NCBI RefSeq assembly: GCF_003044065.1
Contig: NZ_PZJJ01000004.1
Span: 62,001-126,000, forward strand
Length of the DNA stretch: 64,000 nt
Source of the DNA: Alkalicoccus saliphilus
GTDB lineage: Bacteria; Bacillota; Bacilli; Bacillales; Salisediminibacteriaceae
Direction of reading: 5' to 3'
The notes under the pieces were generated by a model that made no database searches, was not told the origin of the DNA, and saw only the letters and a list, made by a program, of their open reading frames with translations. The position numbers were made by a program, and so were the translations under genes. Each line of letters starts with the position of its first letter. The first letter of the stretch is position 1. Positions 17,630 to 26,600 of this stretch are shown here, one piece after another.

Positions 17630-17649
17630 CAAGAATTAAAGAAAAAGGG

Positions 17650-17678
17650 CTGACAATTGGAAGTTTATCGTTTATAAT
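17650..17678 (+). promoter_or_regulatory. Sigma-A promoter for aroA
   Basis: CTGACA, a 17-base spacer and a perfect TATAAT, about 55 bases upstream of the aroA start. Confidence 0.85.
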
Positions 17679-17734
17679 GAGCAGTAATCCAAAGCAAGCG
17701 ATGGCTTGACAGCAAAAGAGAGGAGTTTTTTAGA

Positions 17735-18829
17735 ATGGGAAATGAACAACTAGAAGAGCTTAGAACGCAATTAGACGAGGTGAACGACCAGCTGTTTGAG
17801 CTGATCTCCAAAAGAGCAAAGCTTGCTCAGGAAGTAGGACGTGTTAAAGCTTCCCAGGGACTTAATCGTTTTGATCCGGTAAGAGAAAGGAAAATGCTGG
17901 ATGCACTGGCTGAAAAGAACGAGGGACCATTTGAAACGTCTACGATCCAGCATATTTTCAAAGAAATTTTTAAAGCGAGTCTTGAACTTCAGGAAGACGA
18001 TCACCGGAAAGCCCTGCTTGTTTCCAGAAAACGTAAGCAGGAAGATACGATCGTTAACGTAAAAGGGGAAACGATTGGAGACGGAGAGCAGCGCATTATT
18101 GCGGGTCCATGTTCTGTGGAAAGCTTCGAACAGGTTGACGAAGTAGCCGGAGCATTGAAGAAGCAGGGTATTAAACTGATGCGCGGCGGCGCTTTCAAAC
18201 CAAGAACTTCCCCTTATGATTTCCAGGGACTCGGTGAAGAAGGACTGAAAATTCTTAAACAGGTAGCAGATAAACACGACCTGGCGGTAATCAGTGAAAT
18301 TGTTACCCCGCACGATATGGAAAAAGCTGTCGACTACCTTGATGTTATCCAGATCGGTGCCCGTAACATGCAGAACTTTGAACTTCTTAAAGCGGCTGGA
18401 AAAGTAGATAAGCCGATCCTTCTTAAGCGGGGACTTTCTGCAACAATTAAAGAGCTTATCAACGCTGCTGAGTACATTCATTCGCAGGGCAACGGCCAGA
18501 TTATTCTCTGCGAGCGTGGTATCAGAACGTACGAATCTGCTACAAGAAACACGCTGGATATTTCAGCTGTTCCGATCCTTAAGCAGGAAACTCACCTGCC
18601 GGTACTTGTAGACGTTACTCACTCTACCGGAAGACGGGATCTTCTGCTGCCTACTGCCAAAGCAGCCCTGGCTGTAGGAGCAGATGGTGTTATGACAGAA
18701 GTTCACCCGGACCCTGCAGTAGCACTTTCTGATTCTGCCCAGCAGATGAACATTCCACAATTTGAGGAATTTCTTGCCAAGCTGACGGAGTCAGGTCTTT
18801 ACAAAAAAGGCCAGCCTGCATTAAACTAA
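17735..18829 (+). CDS. aroA: Bifunctional chorismate mutase / DAHP synthase
   Basis: A 364-residue fusion. Residues 1 to about 88 are an AroQ-type chorismate mutase helix bundle ([30 protein letters not shown]). From about residue 105 it is a 3-deoxy-7-phosphoheptulonate synthase (KDPG aldolase-type barrel) with [48 protein letters not shown] and [14 protein letters not shown]. It makes DAHP from PEP and erythrose-4-P to begin aromatic amino-acid synthesis. The mutase domain usually serves as the sensor for feedback by chorismate/prephenate. Same architecture as B. subtilis AroA. Monocistronic with its own promoter and terminator. Confidence 0.96.
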   Translation: MGNEQLEELRTQLDEVNDQLFELISKRAKLAQEVGRVKASQGLNRFDPVRERKMLDALAEKNEGPFETSTIQHIFKEIFKASLELQEDDHRKALLVSRKRKQEDTIVNVKGETIGDGEQRIIAGPCSVESFEQVDEVAGALKKQGIKLMRGGAFKPRTSPYDFQGLGEEGLKILKQVADKHDLAVISEIVTPHDMEKAVDYLDVIQIGARNMQNFELLKAAGKVDKPILLKRGLSATIKELINAAEYIHSQGNGQIILCERGIRTYESATRNTLDISAVPILKQETHLPVLVDVTHSTGRRDLLLPTAKAALAVGADGVMTEVHPDPAVALSDSAQQMNIPQFEEFLAKLTESGLYKKGQPALN

Positions 18830-18837
18830 TCATTTAA

Positions 18838-18879
18838 GGCTGTTTCGGGGTAAATAAACCCTCGAAACAGCTTTTTTTA
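18838..18879 (+). terminator. Terminator of aroA
   Basis: A stem of about 13 bp (gctgtttcggggt / accctcgaaacagc, one bulge) is followed by seven T. Confidence 0.9.
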
Positions 18880-18960
18880 TGGAAGGAATTAAAGATATCC
18901 ATAGAGAATTAAGTATAATAAACATGCCGTAAACAGCGGGTATTTCTGAATATTTAATCG

Positions 18961-18990
18961 TTTGCACGCCTACAAAAAGTGTCGTATGAT
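18961..18990 (+). promoter_or_regulatory. Candidate promoter for ccpA
   Basis: TTTGCA, an 18-base spacer and TATGAT, about 60 bases before the ccpA start. A TATAAT at 18914-18919 may be a second, distal promoter, but it lacks a good -35. Confidence 0.55.
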
Positions 18991-19051
18991 GGGTGTAGAT
19001 TATGAAAATATGAAAACCATTATTTGTAAAGTATTGTTAGGAGGAGCAGCA

Positions 19052-20062
19052 ATGAATGTAACAATCTATGATGTAGCAAGAGAAGCAGGGGTGTCAATGG
19101 CGACCGTATCACGTGTCGTGAACGGCAATCCGAATGTTAAGCCGACTACAAGAAAAAGGGTAATGGAAGCTATTGACCGGCTTGGTTACCGTCCGAACGC
19201 AGTAGCCCGGGGACTTGCAAGCAAGAGAACGACGACAGTTGGAGTAATTATTCCCGATATCTCGAGTATTTTCTTTGCAGAGCTTGCGAGAGGAATCGAA
19301 GATATTGCGACTATGTATAAATACAACATCATTCTCAGCAACTCGGATCAAAATAAAGACAAAGAAATTCACCTGATTAATACAATGCTGGAAAAGCAGG
19401 TGGACGGGATTGTATTTATGGGAGGAGAAATTACTAAGGAACATGAGGATGCTTTTAAGAAGTCGCCTGTACCCGTAGTTCTTTCAGCAACTATCGACGA
19501 GAAAAAAGAGTTTCCGTCCGTAAATATTGATTATCATCAAGCTGCCTATGATGCTGTATCCACCTTTATCCGTCAGGGACATAAACGCATTGCTATGCTT
19601 TCCGGTACTCTTGAAGATCCAATCAATGGGTATCAGAAGTATTCAGGGTACAAAAGAGCGCTTCAGGATGCAGACATTGACTTGGAAGACGATCTTGTTG
19701 TCATCGGGGATTATACACACGATTCCGGTCTGGAGGCGATTCGTCAGCTTGATAAACTGGAGAACAAACCTACAGCCATTTTTGCTTCCACAGATGAAAT
19801 GGCCCTTGGACTGATCCATGGGGCACAGGATGCAGGGTACAGTATTCCAGAAGATTTTGAAATCATCGGTTTCGATAACACCCGTCTTGCTACTATGGTA
19901 AGACCGACCCTGACGACAGTTGTTCAGCCGATGTACGACATCGGTGCTGTTTCGATGAGGCTTCTTACAAAACTTATGAATAAAGAAGAAGTGGAAGAAA
20001 ATGCGGTCGTCCTTCCGCATCGGATAGAATACCGCCAGTCGACTTCTTTTAAAGAAGAATAA
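19052..20062 (+). CDS. ccpA: Catabolite control protein CcpA
   Basis: A 336-residue LacI/GalR-family regulator that, bound to HPr-Ser46-P, controls carbon catabolite repression and overflow metabolism by binding cre sites. The N-terminal helix-turn-helix is [22 protein letters not shown] (residues 3-24), followed by the hinge helix [12 protein letters not shown] and the periplasmic-binding-protein-like core. The family motif [22 protein letters not shown] is present near the C terminus. The start is the ATG with ggagg 9 bases upstream; the frame stays open upstream. It lies after aroA as in B. subtilis; motPS, which follow ccpA there, are absent here. Confidence 0.97.
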   Translation: MNVTIYDVAREAGVSMATVSRVVNGNPNVKPTTRKRVMEAIDRLGYRPNAVARGLASKRTTTVGVIIPDISSIFFAELARGIEDIATMYKYNIILSNSDQNKDKEIHLINTMLEKQVDGIVFMGGEITKEHEDAFKKSPVPVVLSATIDEKKEFPSVNIDYHQAAYDAVSTFIRQGHKRIAMLSGTLEDPINGYQKYSGYKRALQDADIDLEDDLVVIGDYTHDSGLEAIRQLDKLENKPTAIFASTDEMALGLIHGAQDAGYSIPEDFEIIGFDNTRLATMVRPTLTTVVQPMYDIGAVSMRLLTKLMNKEEVEENAVVLPHRIEYRQSTSFKEE

Positions 20063-20149
20063 AAGCATTACAGTAAACAGCAGTAAATACCGGACGAAAA
20101 GTAAAGCGTCCGGTTCAGCTGACCATGCAGATTAGAGGGGGCTTTTTCG

Positions 20150-20875
20150 ATGAAAATAGGAATAATTGGAGCAATGGAAGAAGAAATTGCTTATTTCAGC
20201 CATCTTTTCAACATCGAAGAAAAACATACGCTCGCTAAAACAAAGTATTTTGAAGGCTGCTATGGTGTCTGTAGTGTGGTCCTCACAAAAGCAGGGGTCG
20301 GGAAAGTAAATGCTGCTGCCGCAGCACAGAAAATGATTGATGTATTTAATGTGGATGTGATTTTATTTACAGGCGTAGCGGGAGCAGCAGACCCTGATCT
20401 GGAAATAGGAGATATTGTAGTAAGCAGTACGTGTCAGTACCACGATATCGATGCGAGTCCGCTCGGCTTTCCTAAAGGGATAATCCCTATGTTCGACGGA
20501 CCTTCTATTTTTCATGCAGACCCACTATGGCGGTCATTCGTGACAGAAGCTGCCAGGGAGATTAATGGTATTAATGTGAAAGAGGGAAAGGTTGTCAGCG
20601 GGGAAAAATTTATTGCTGATAAGGAAGAAGTGGACCAGCTGCGAACTTTGTTTGAAGCTGACTGCGTTGAAATGGAGGGGGCTGCACTTGCTCATATTTC
20701 CTGGATGCACGACGTTCCGTTTGTAGTCATCCGATCTATATCCGACAAAGCAAACGGCGATGCTCCGAAATCTTTTCAGCAGTGGGTGTATGAAACGGCA
20801 GAAAGGTCTGCCTTTATAGTTACAAATGCGATTCGCAACTATATGAAAACTCTTCCTCAGGAAAACCGATCGTAG
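20150..20875 (+). CDS. mtnN: 5'-methylthioadenosine/S-adenosylhomocysteine nucleosidase
   Basis: A 241-residue purine nucleoside phosphorylase-fold enzyme that hydrolyses methylthioadenosine and S-adenosylhomocysteine to adenine and the thio-ribose product. Visible motifs are MKIGIIGAMEEEIAYF (catalytic Glu region), GVGKVNAA, FTGVAGAADP, CVEMEGAALAH (ribose-binding Met-Glu) and VIRSISDKAN with the catalytic Asp. It is about 10 residues longer than usual at the C terminus. In B. subtilis mtnN lies elsewhere; here it follows ccpA by 87 bases. Confidence 0.93.
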   Translation: MKIGIIGAMEEEIAYFSHLFNIEEKHTLAKTKYFEGCYGVCSVVLTKAGVGKVNAAAAAQKMIDVFNVDVILFTGVAGAADPDLEIGDIVVSSTCQYHDIDASPLGFPKGIIPMFDGPSIFHADPLWRSFVTEAAREINGINVKEGKVVSGEKFIADKEEVDQLRTLFEADCVEMEGAALAHISWMHDVPFVVIRSISDKANGDAPKSFQQWVYETAERSAFIVTNAIRNYMKTLPQENRS

Positions 20876-20927
20876 CTTTCAAACGCTGCTTCTGCGAGGC
20901 ACTGAACAGTTTTATTAACATCCTGAA

Positions 20928-20970
20928 GCCGGCCTTATCGATATCATCGATAAGGCCGGCTCGTTTTTTT
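20928..20970. terminator. Bidirectional terminator between mtnN and acuC
   Basis: A 15-bp perfect stem (gccggccttatcgat / atcgataaggccggc) with a 3-base loop and a T run on the plus side. It overlaps the last codon area of acuC. Confidence 0.92.
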
Positions 20971-22129
20971 ATGGCTGCCTTGAAAGAAACTTTAAGGCCT
21001 GTTTTACTGTACGGGCATTTTTCTGATCGATTTCTTTTTTACGCGGAATCTGCGGATACAATCCGGGTGGATCATCCCACTTACTGGGAAGTTTAACGGG
21101 GGATTCCTCCTGCCATGTTTGAAGCCAGGATTCCGGAATAGGGTCTTTACGAATATGTGTCTGCTCACTCATTTCCAGCCAGACACTGGACCATGCTCTC
21201 GGTACGACTCTCCATATATCATAGCCTCCGCCCCCGACCGCAATCCATCGCCCATCACAGTACTCGTGGGCAAGCTGGTGAGCAAGCTTGGGAACTTCGT
21301 GAAAAAAATTAAGCGTGCCGCACAGGTGGGTAAGAGGATCGAAGTAATGTGCGTCGGCGCCGTTCTGCGTTAAAATAACATCCGGTCTGAAAGATTCAAT
21401 CACGTGCCTCATGACAGTTTCGTAGGACTGGAGCATTGTGTCGTCTTCTGAAAAAGCTTCAAAAGGAACATTGAACGCAGTACCGTATCCATCTCCATGG
21501 CCCCTTTCCGAGGCATGGCCTGTTCCCGGGAAAAGGAAGCGCCCGCTTTCATGAAAGGAAAGTGTACACACTTCCGGATCATCGTAAAAAGCCCACTGCA
21601 CACCGTCTCCATGATGGGCATCGGTATCGATGTACAGGACACGCACACCATATTTCTGTTTCATATATTCTATGGCGATCGAGCTGTCATTGTAAATACA
21701 AAAGCCGGAAGCCTTGCCCCGGAACCCGTGATGAAGTCCGCCACCAAGATTCAGGGCATGTTTATAGCCGTGCTGAAAAACGAGATCGGCGGCTTGAAGC
21801 GTGCCCCCTACGAGCCAGGACGCAGCGTCGTGCATCATAGGAAAGACCGGTGTATCTTCAGTTCCAATTCCAAATTTAGTTTTATAAGCGGATTTCTGCT
21901 GGCCGTCGGTTGCACTGATAACAGCGGAAACAAACTCTTCATCGTGTACGAGCAGCAGTTCATCCACCGTAGCCATCCGGGCAGGGGTAATATCTTCCTG
22001 TTTTAAAGCACCTGTTTTAAATAGAAGGTCGTTAGTGATCGTCAGGCGGTGCTGATTAAACGGGTGATCATCATGAAACTTGTATCCGAGCTGTTCTTCG
22101 GAAAATATAAATGCTGCTTCGTTTTTCAT
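20969..22129 (-). CDS. acuC: Acetoin utilization protein AcuC (histone deacetylase family)
   Basis: A 386-residue zinc-dependent class I-type deacetylase. HDAC hallmarks: LNLGGGLHHGF (catalytic His pair, about 127-136), DTDAHHGDG (zinc ligands Asp168/Asp170 and His172, about 168-175) and the FHESG...PGTG and GADAHYFDPLTHL segments. In B. subtilis AcuC removes the acetyl group that AcuA puts on acetyl-CoA synthetase (AcsA), restoring its activity. Last gene of acuA-acuB-acuC. Its ATG follows the acuB stop codon after one base, so translation is coupled. Confidence 0.95.
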   Translation of the reverse strand: MKNEAAFIFSEEQLGYKFHDDHPFNQHRLTITNDLLFKTGALKQEDITPARMATVDELLLVHDEEFVSAVISATDGQQKSAYKTKFGIGTEDTPVFPMMHDAASWLVGGTLQAADLVFQHGYKHALNLGGGLHHGFRGKASGFCIYNDSSIAIEYMKQKYGVRVLYIDTDAHHGDGVQWAFYDDPEVCTLSFHESGRFLFPGTGHASERGHGDGYGTAFNVPFEAFSEDDTMLQSYETVMRHVIESFRPDVILTQNGADAHYFDPLTHLCGTLNFFHEVPKLAHQLAHEYCDGRWIAVGGGGYDIWRVVPRAWSSVWLEMSEQTHIRKDPIPESWLQTWQEESPVKLPSKWDDPPGLYPQIPRKKEIDQKNARTVKQALKFLSRQP

Positions 22130-22130
22130 A

Positions 22131-22736
22131 TTATCTCATCTCCGGTTCTTCCGGCCAGATTAGTACATAGCCTTGATGTTTAAGTTCCTGTACGAAAGAG
22201 TGGGGGTTGATCGTCTGCATTCTCATGACAATACGCATACGGTCCTGTTCAGAAGGAATAGCAAAAATACTTTGAATATTCATTTTATAGTCTTTTGCTA
22301 TAGTTGTCAGCCGGGCAAGCTGGCCGCTTTCATCGGGCACATCGACTTCCACCCGGGATGTCGGCCGGTCAGAGCCTGTTAATTTTACGAGTGTACGCAG
22401 GAGGTCAGTATCTGTCAGCATACCGGCTACGTTCTCGTCATCCATTACCGGAAGACAGTGAATTTTATTTTCAAGCATCATATAGGCAGCTTCTTCCACG
22501 AAGTCTCCCGGAAAAGCTGTATGTACGTTTTCTATCATTACTTCTTGGATAATGAGCTGGGGATCAAGCGCTCTTAGGTCTCTGTTGGATACTATGCCGG
22601 TTAATTCTTCTGTTTCTACTGAAAGGACAGGCAGATGCCTGACTTTGTTTTCAAGCATTAAAGAAACGGCGTGACCGACAGTATCAGTTGGTACTATTGA
22701 TATAATATCACGCTGCATTACTTCCTCCACACGCAT
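22131..22736 (-). CDS. acuB: AcuB, CBS-pair and ACT domain protein
   Basis: A 201-residue cytoplasmic protein. Two CBS domains fill about residues 1-125 (MRVEEVMQRDIISIVPTDTVGHAV and EVMIENVHTAFPGDFVEEAA are the repeat starts). An ACT-like domain occupies the rest (SRVEVDVPDESGQLARLTTIAKDY). CBS pairs sense adenylates and ACT domains bind amino acids, so AcuB is probably the ligand-sensing member of the acu system; its exact role is not established. It begins 25 bases after acuA. Confidence 0.93.
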   Translation of the reverse strand: MRVEEVMQRDIISIVPTDTVGHAVSLMLENKVRHLPVLSVETEELTGIVSNRDLRALDPQLIIQEVMIENVHTAFPGDFVEEAAYMMLENKIHCLPVMDDENVAGMLTDTDLLRTLVKLTGSDRPTSRVEVDVPDESGQLARLTTIAKDYKMNIQSIFAIPSEQDRMRIVMRMQTINPHSFVQELKHQGYVLIWPEEPEMR

Positions 22737-22761
22737 ACGGTAAGCACCTCTTTTCTCGTTA

Positions 22762-23403
22762 TTAAATCATATAACGGTTGCGAAAACGAACCCTGTCAAA
22801 TTCATGTACTGACTCATTGGAAACACGGCTTCCTATTCTTGCCATGAGACAATTGGCAGGGTGGGAACTGATTTCAGGGTCATCTGTAGCGTACCATATC
22901 AGGCCGCCGGAATTCATAACTTTTTCCATAATATCACGGTATTCCCAGATTGACAGTCCGGTGTTCCGCAGGTCCCAGTGCCAGTAGTATTCCGTAGTGA
23001 TAATAATGTAATCCTCCACCGATTCATCCATCATCGAAACTTTAAGGATCTCTTTCGCCAGCGAGTGCCCGCGGTAATCTCTGGAAACTTCGATAGCACC
23101 GAGTTCGATCAAATTGTCAAAAGAATACTGGGACCACCTTTCCACTTCATCCGGATAAAGATAGACAGCGTAACCGACAATCGTGTTATCTTCCATAGCT
23201 GCGATGATCCGGCTTTCTTCAAGTTTTGACACATTAATGAGTGCTTCATGCTGCTTATCAGGAGTACGAAATGCTTTCAACCCTTCATCAAAGGCAGCGC
23301 TTTCAATTGCTTCTGTAGATAAGGGACCGGCAATTGTAAATCTTCTGCCGTCCCTGCCGGTGTGTTCGATCGAATGAAACGTTTTTTTATGTTTCAAAGC
23401 CAT
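22762..23403 (-). CDS. acuA: Protein acetyltransferase AcuA
   Basis: A GNAT-fold acetyltransferase of 213 residues that, in B. subtilis, acetylates and inactivates acetyl-CoA synthetase. The acetyl-CoA loop is DYRGHSLAKEIL, with strong conservation around HEALINVSKL, YLYPDEVERWSQ, LIELGAIEV, TEYYWHWDL and EPEISSHPANCLMARIG-like sequence. The start is taken as the ATG with gggaaagtgggg upstream; a GTG two codons earlier is possible. The divergent acsA gene that faces acuA in B. subtilis is absent; a penicillin-binding protein gene lies there instead. Confidence 0.93.
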   Translation of the reverse strand: MALKHKKTFHSIEHTGRDGRRFTIAGPLSTEAIESAAFDEGLKAFRTPDKQHEALINVSKLEESRIIAAMEDNTIVGYAVYLYPDEVERWSQYSFDNLIELGAIEVSRDYRGHSLAKEILKVSMMDESVEDYIIITTEYYWHWDLRNTGLSIWEYRDIMEKVMNSGGLIWYATDDPEISSHPANCLMARIGSRVSNESVHEFDRVRFRNRYMI

Positions 23404-23593
23404 CCCCACTTTCCCACATTGATATGTCTAATATACCATAGAATGGAATAGCCTCCTATCCATTCAGCGGAAATAATGGCAGGGGAGTAAGTTTATTGAT
23501 CGAACCTGCCATCACAAGTAAGTATGAATATTCAGGTGAATTGTTTATTAATCCTCGATCCGCGGGGCTTGCAGATAATATTTTATAGAACAT

Positions 23594-23638
23594 AAAAAGC
23601 AGTTCCCCTGAGGTGGAAGACCGGGGGGAACTGCTTTA
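23594..23638 (-). terminator. Terminator of the penicillin-binding protein gene
   Basis: On the minus strand, aagcagttcccc / ggggaactgctt (12 bp) is followed by tttttatg, immediately after the stop codon. Confidence 0.88.
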
Positions 23639-23641
23639 AAT

Positions 23642-26600
23642 TTATTCGTTGTTGTTGGAGTTATTATTGGAGTTATTGCTGGAGTTATTGGAGTTATTGC
23701 TGGAGTTATTGGTAGAAGTGTTGTCGGAGTTATTGTTGGAATTGTTGCCGCCGGCTTCATTGCCGGAGTTGTTGTTATTATTGCCCCCGGTATTGTTGCT
23801 GCTGCCGGCTTCATTGCCGGAGTTGTTGTTACTGCTACTGACATTATTGCCGTCGGCTTCATTGCCGGAGTTGTTGTTATTGCCCCCGGCATTGTTGCTG
23901 CCGGCTTCATTGCCGGAGTTGTTGTTATTATTGCCTCCGGCGTTGTTATTGCCGGCTTCATTACCGGAGTTGTTATTATTGTCTCCGGCGTTGTTATTGC
24001 CGGCTTCATTGCCGGAGTTGTTGTTATTATTGCCTCCGGCGTTGTTATTGCCGGCTTCATTGCCGGAGTTGTTGTTATTGTTGCCCCCGGCATTGTTGCT
24101 GCCGGCTTCATTGCCGGAGTTGTTATTATTGCCCCCGGTATTGCTGCTGCCGGCTTCATTGCCGGAGTTGTTGTTATTGCCGCCGGTATTGTTGCTGCCG
24201 GCTTCATTGCCGGAGTTGTTGTTACTGCCCCCGTCATTGTTGCTGCCGGCCTCATTGCCGGAGTTGTTGTTACTGCCCCCGTCATTGTTATTGCCGGCCT
24301 CATTGCCGGAGTTGTTGTTACTGCCCCCGTCATTGTTATTGCCGGCCTCATTGCCGGAGTTGTTGTTATTGCCCCCGTCATTGTTGTTGGAGCTTTCATT
24401 GTTTGAACCAGTGTCTGCCGGGGTGTTATCAGCCCCGGCATTATTTTCCTGGTTGTTGTTTTCTGCATTATCGTTCGAACCGTTATTATTGTCCGAATTG
24501 TTATCATTGGATTCATCGTCTGTTGCTGCACTGTTGTCGTTTTCATCATCGTTATTGGAAGTATTATCGGTTGTATCTTCATCATTACTTCCTGTATTGT
24601 CATCAGACTCATCGTCGCCGCTGCTGTCATTAGAGCCTGATCCGACAGTTACGGAATTACTCGGACTCGATTCCCGTCCGGCAACGTCCACTGCCGTTAC
24701 ACGATAGGCTCCCGAACTACCGGAGTAAGAAAAATCGTCATCCCAGCGTACACTTTCTACTTCAGAAAAACTTCCGCCTTCACTGGAAGCGTGGTATACC
24801 CGATAACCGATTACTTCCTCATCCGGGTGGGCATCCCATGAGATAGAAGAAGAACCGCTGTCAATATCCGGCATAGTACTTGGTGTACGGCCGTTGTCCG
24901 GAGCTTCTTCACTGGCTGAAGCAAGATCATCCCAATCAGAAGGAAGGTACTCAGAAAGGTCATCTGATGAAAAGTCAAATCGTTCATCCAGCATCGCTAC
25001 ACCACTTCGTGTAAACTCAGAAGGTGTGCTGTCAAGAGCAAGGTAATTGTCTCCATCAATCTGCACGTAATCGATCGTATCATCATCACCGGCTTCTGAA
25101 GGTGCGAATTCTTCATTGAAGAGGTCTGTTGTTACCAGTCCGGCATCTTCACATCGTTCAGTTGGTGCCATTCCGGATACCCCGCACACTTCTTCTTCTA
25201 CAACCCCGTCCGGCTGCTGGAACTCTTCTTCCGGCGCCATCAGCGCATCGTTCACATCGTAGGCTGCGTTAGCGAGTTCTGCCCAGAGCATCTGTGTGCG
25301 TGGACCATAGGAGATACCGTCATGTTCCTGCGGTACAGGGATCTGCTCTGTATCATAACCTACCCATATTCCCATCGTAACGTTCGGGTTAAGTCCGACA
25401 AACCAGGCGTCCCGTGTTTCGTTACTTGTCCCGGTTTTTCCGGCAAGGTCTGACTCAAAGTCAAGAAAACCCGGGAGCTGTGGAGCGGTGCCAAGACCGG
25501 ATTCCATTACGTCCCGCATAACGTCAATCATCAAGTAATTAGTTTCTTCCGAAAGAATCTCTATTTCATCTTCCGCGTTCTCTTCGAAAATAGTCTCGCC
25601 GTTGGAATCTACAATACGCTCTACCATGTAGGATTCTTTTCGCTTTCCGTCATTCCCGAAGGTGGAAAAAGCACTTGTGTTAGCTTCTACGTTCATTCCG
25701 AGTGTTCCAAGAGCTGTAGACTGGTAAGGGATACCTTCGTCTCCACCCATGTAAGGTTCAAATCCGTAATCGATTAGTGCCTGTCTCGCTGCGTCATGAT
25801 CAATGAAGCTCATTTCTCTTACCGCCGGTACGTTTCTTGAACGGGAAAGAGCTTCACGTACAGTAATAAGACCCGAATGATCATTATCAAAGTTGGACAC
25901 TTCATTGGCCGGATCTTCGTCAAACTCATCGGCTTCATAATCGTAAGGAATGTCTGCTGTAATGTATCCCGGCTGAAGTGATCCTGTTTCGAAACCTACA
26001 GCGTAGGTTAGCAGGGATTTCATTGTAGAACCAGTGTGACGGCGCATATTGCCTGTAGCGCGGTTAAAATTACTTTCCTCATAATCACGGCCGGCGACAA
26101 AGCTGATAATTCCGCCTGTATGATTGTCGATCATAACAGCACCGGTCTGTTCCATAAATTCCATTTCCACTTCTTCCTCTTCTCCTTCTTCACCAACTTC
26201 GATCATGGCAGTCTGGTTCGGAGCGAAGTGTTCAAAGTTTTCAACTGCTTCCTGTTGTGCATCGTAAATATCTTTGTGGATTGTTGTATGAATCTCAAAT
26301 CCGCCCTGCTGAAGCTCTTCGTCAGCGGCTTCATAATAACGGCTGCGTACAAGTGACCTGTAATCCTCATCCTCAATTTCACTGAGTACAACATCATCTT
26401 CGTCCATCAGATGGTCCATAATGATTCCGTGAGCTTTTTCACGTGCTGCATCAACAATATAAGGGTATTCATCAAGGCTGGAAGGCTGAGGCTCTGCGAA
26501 ATCTTCCCGAATATCATAATTCAGCGCCTCTTCGTATTCTTCCTCATCTATATAGCCGCTGTCTTTCATACGGCTTAATACTGTACCCATCCGGTTGGTG

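Larger units (their letters stand above)
17072..17649. other. Long non-coding region upstream of aroA
   Basis: No gene is supported. It contains a decayed repeat block (17160-17310), an AT-rich stretch (about 17395-17465), a run of A-rich sequence near 17550-17580 and an inverted repeat at 17606-17629. It may carry an untranslated leader or remnants of lost genes. Confidence 0.5.

Noticed and set aside
23750-24385. CRISPR-like array of regularly spaced repeats
   Set aside because: The spacers are themselves near-identical, the array is in frame inside the PBP gene and no cas genes are present.
23649-24707. Long plus-strand open frame rich in Leu and Pro, opposite the PBP tail
   Set aside because: It is the mirror of the Asn/Gly repeat on the minus strand; it has no ribosome binding site and its composition follows from the repeat alone.
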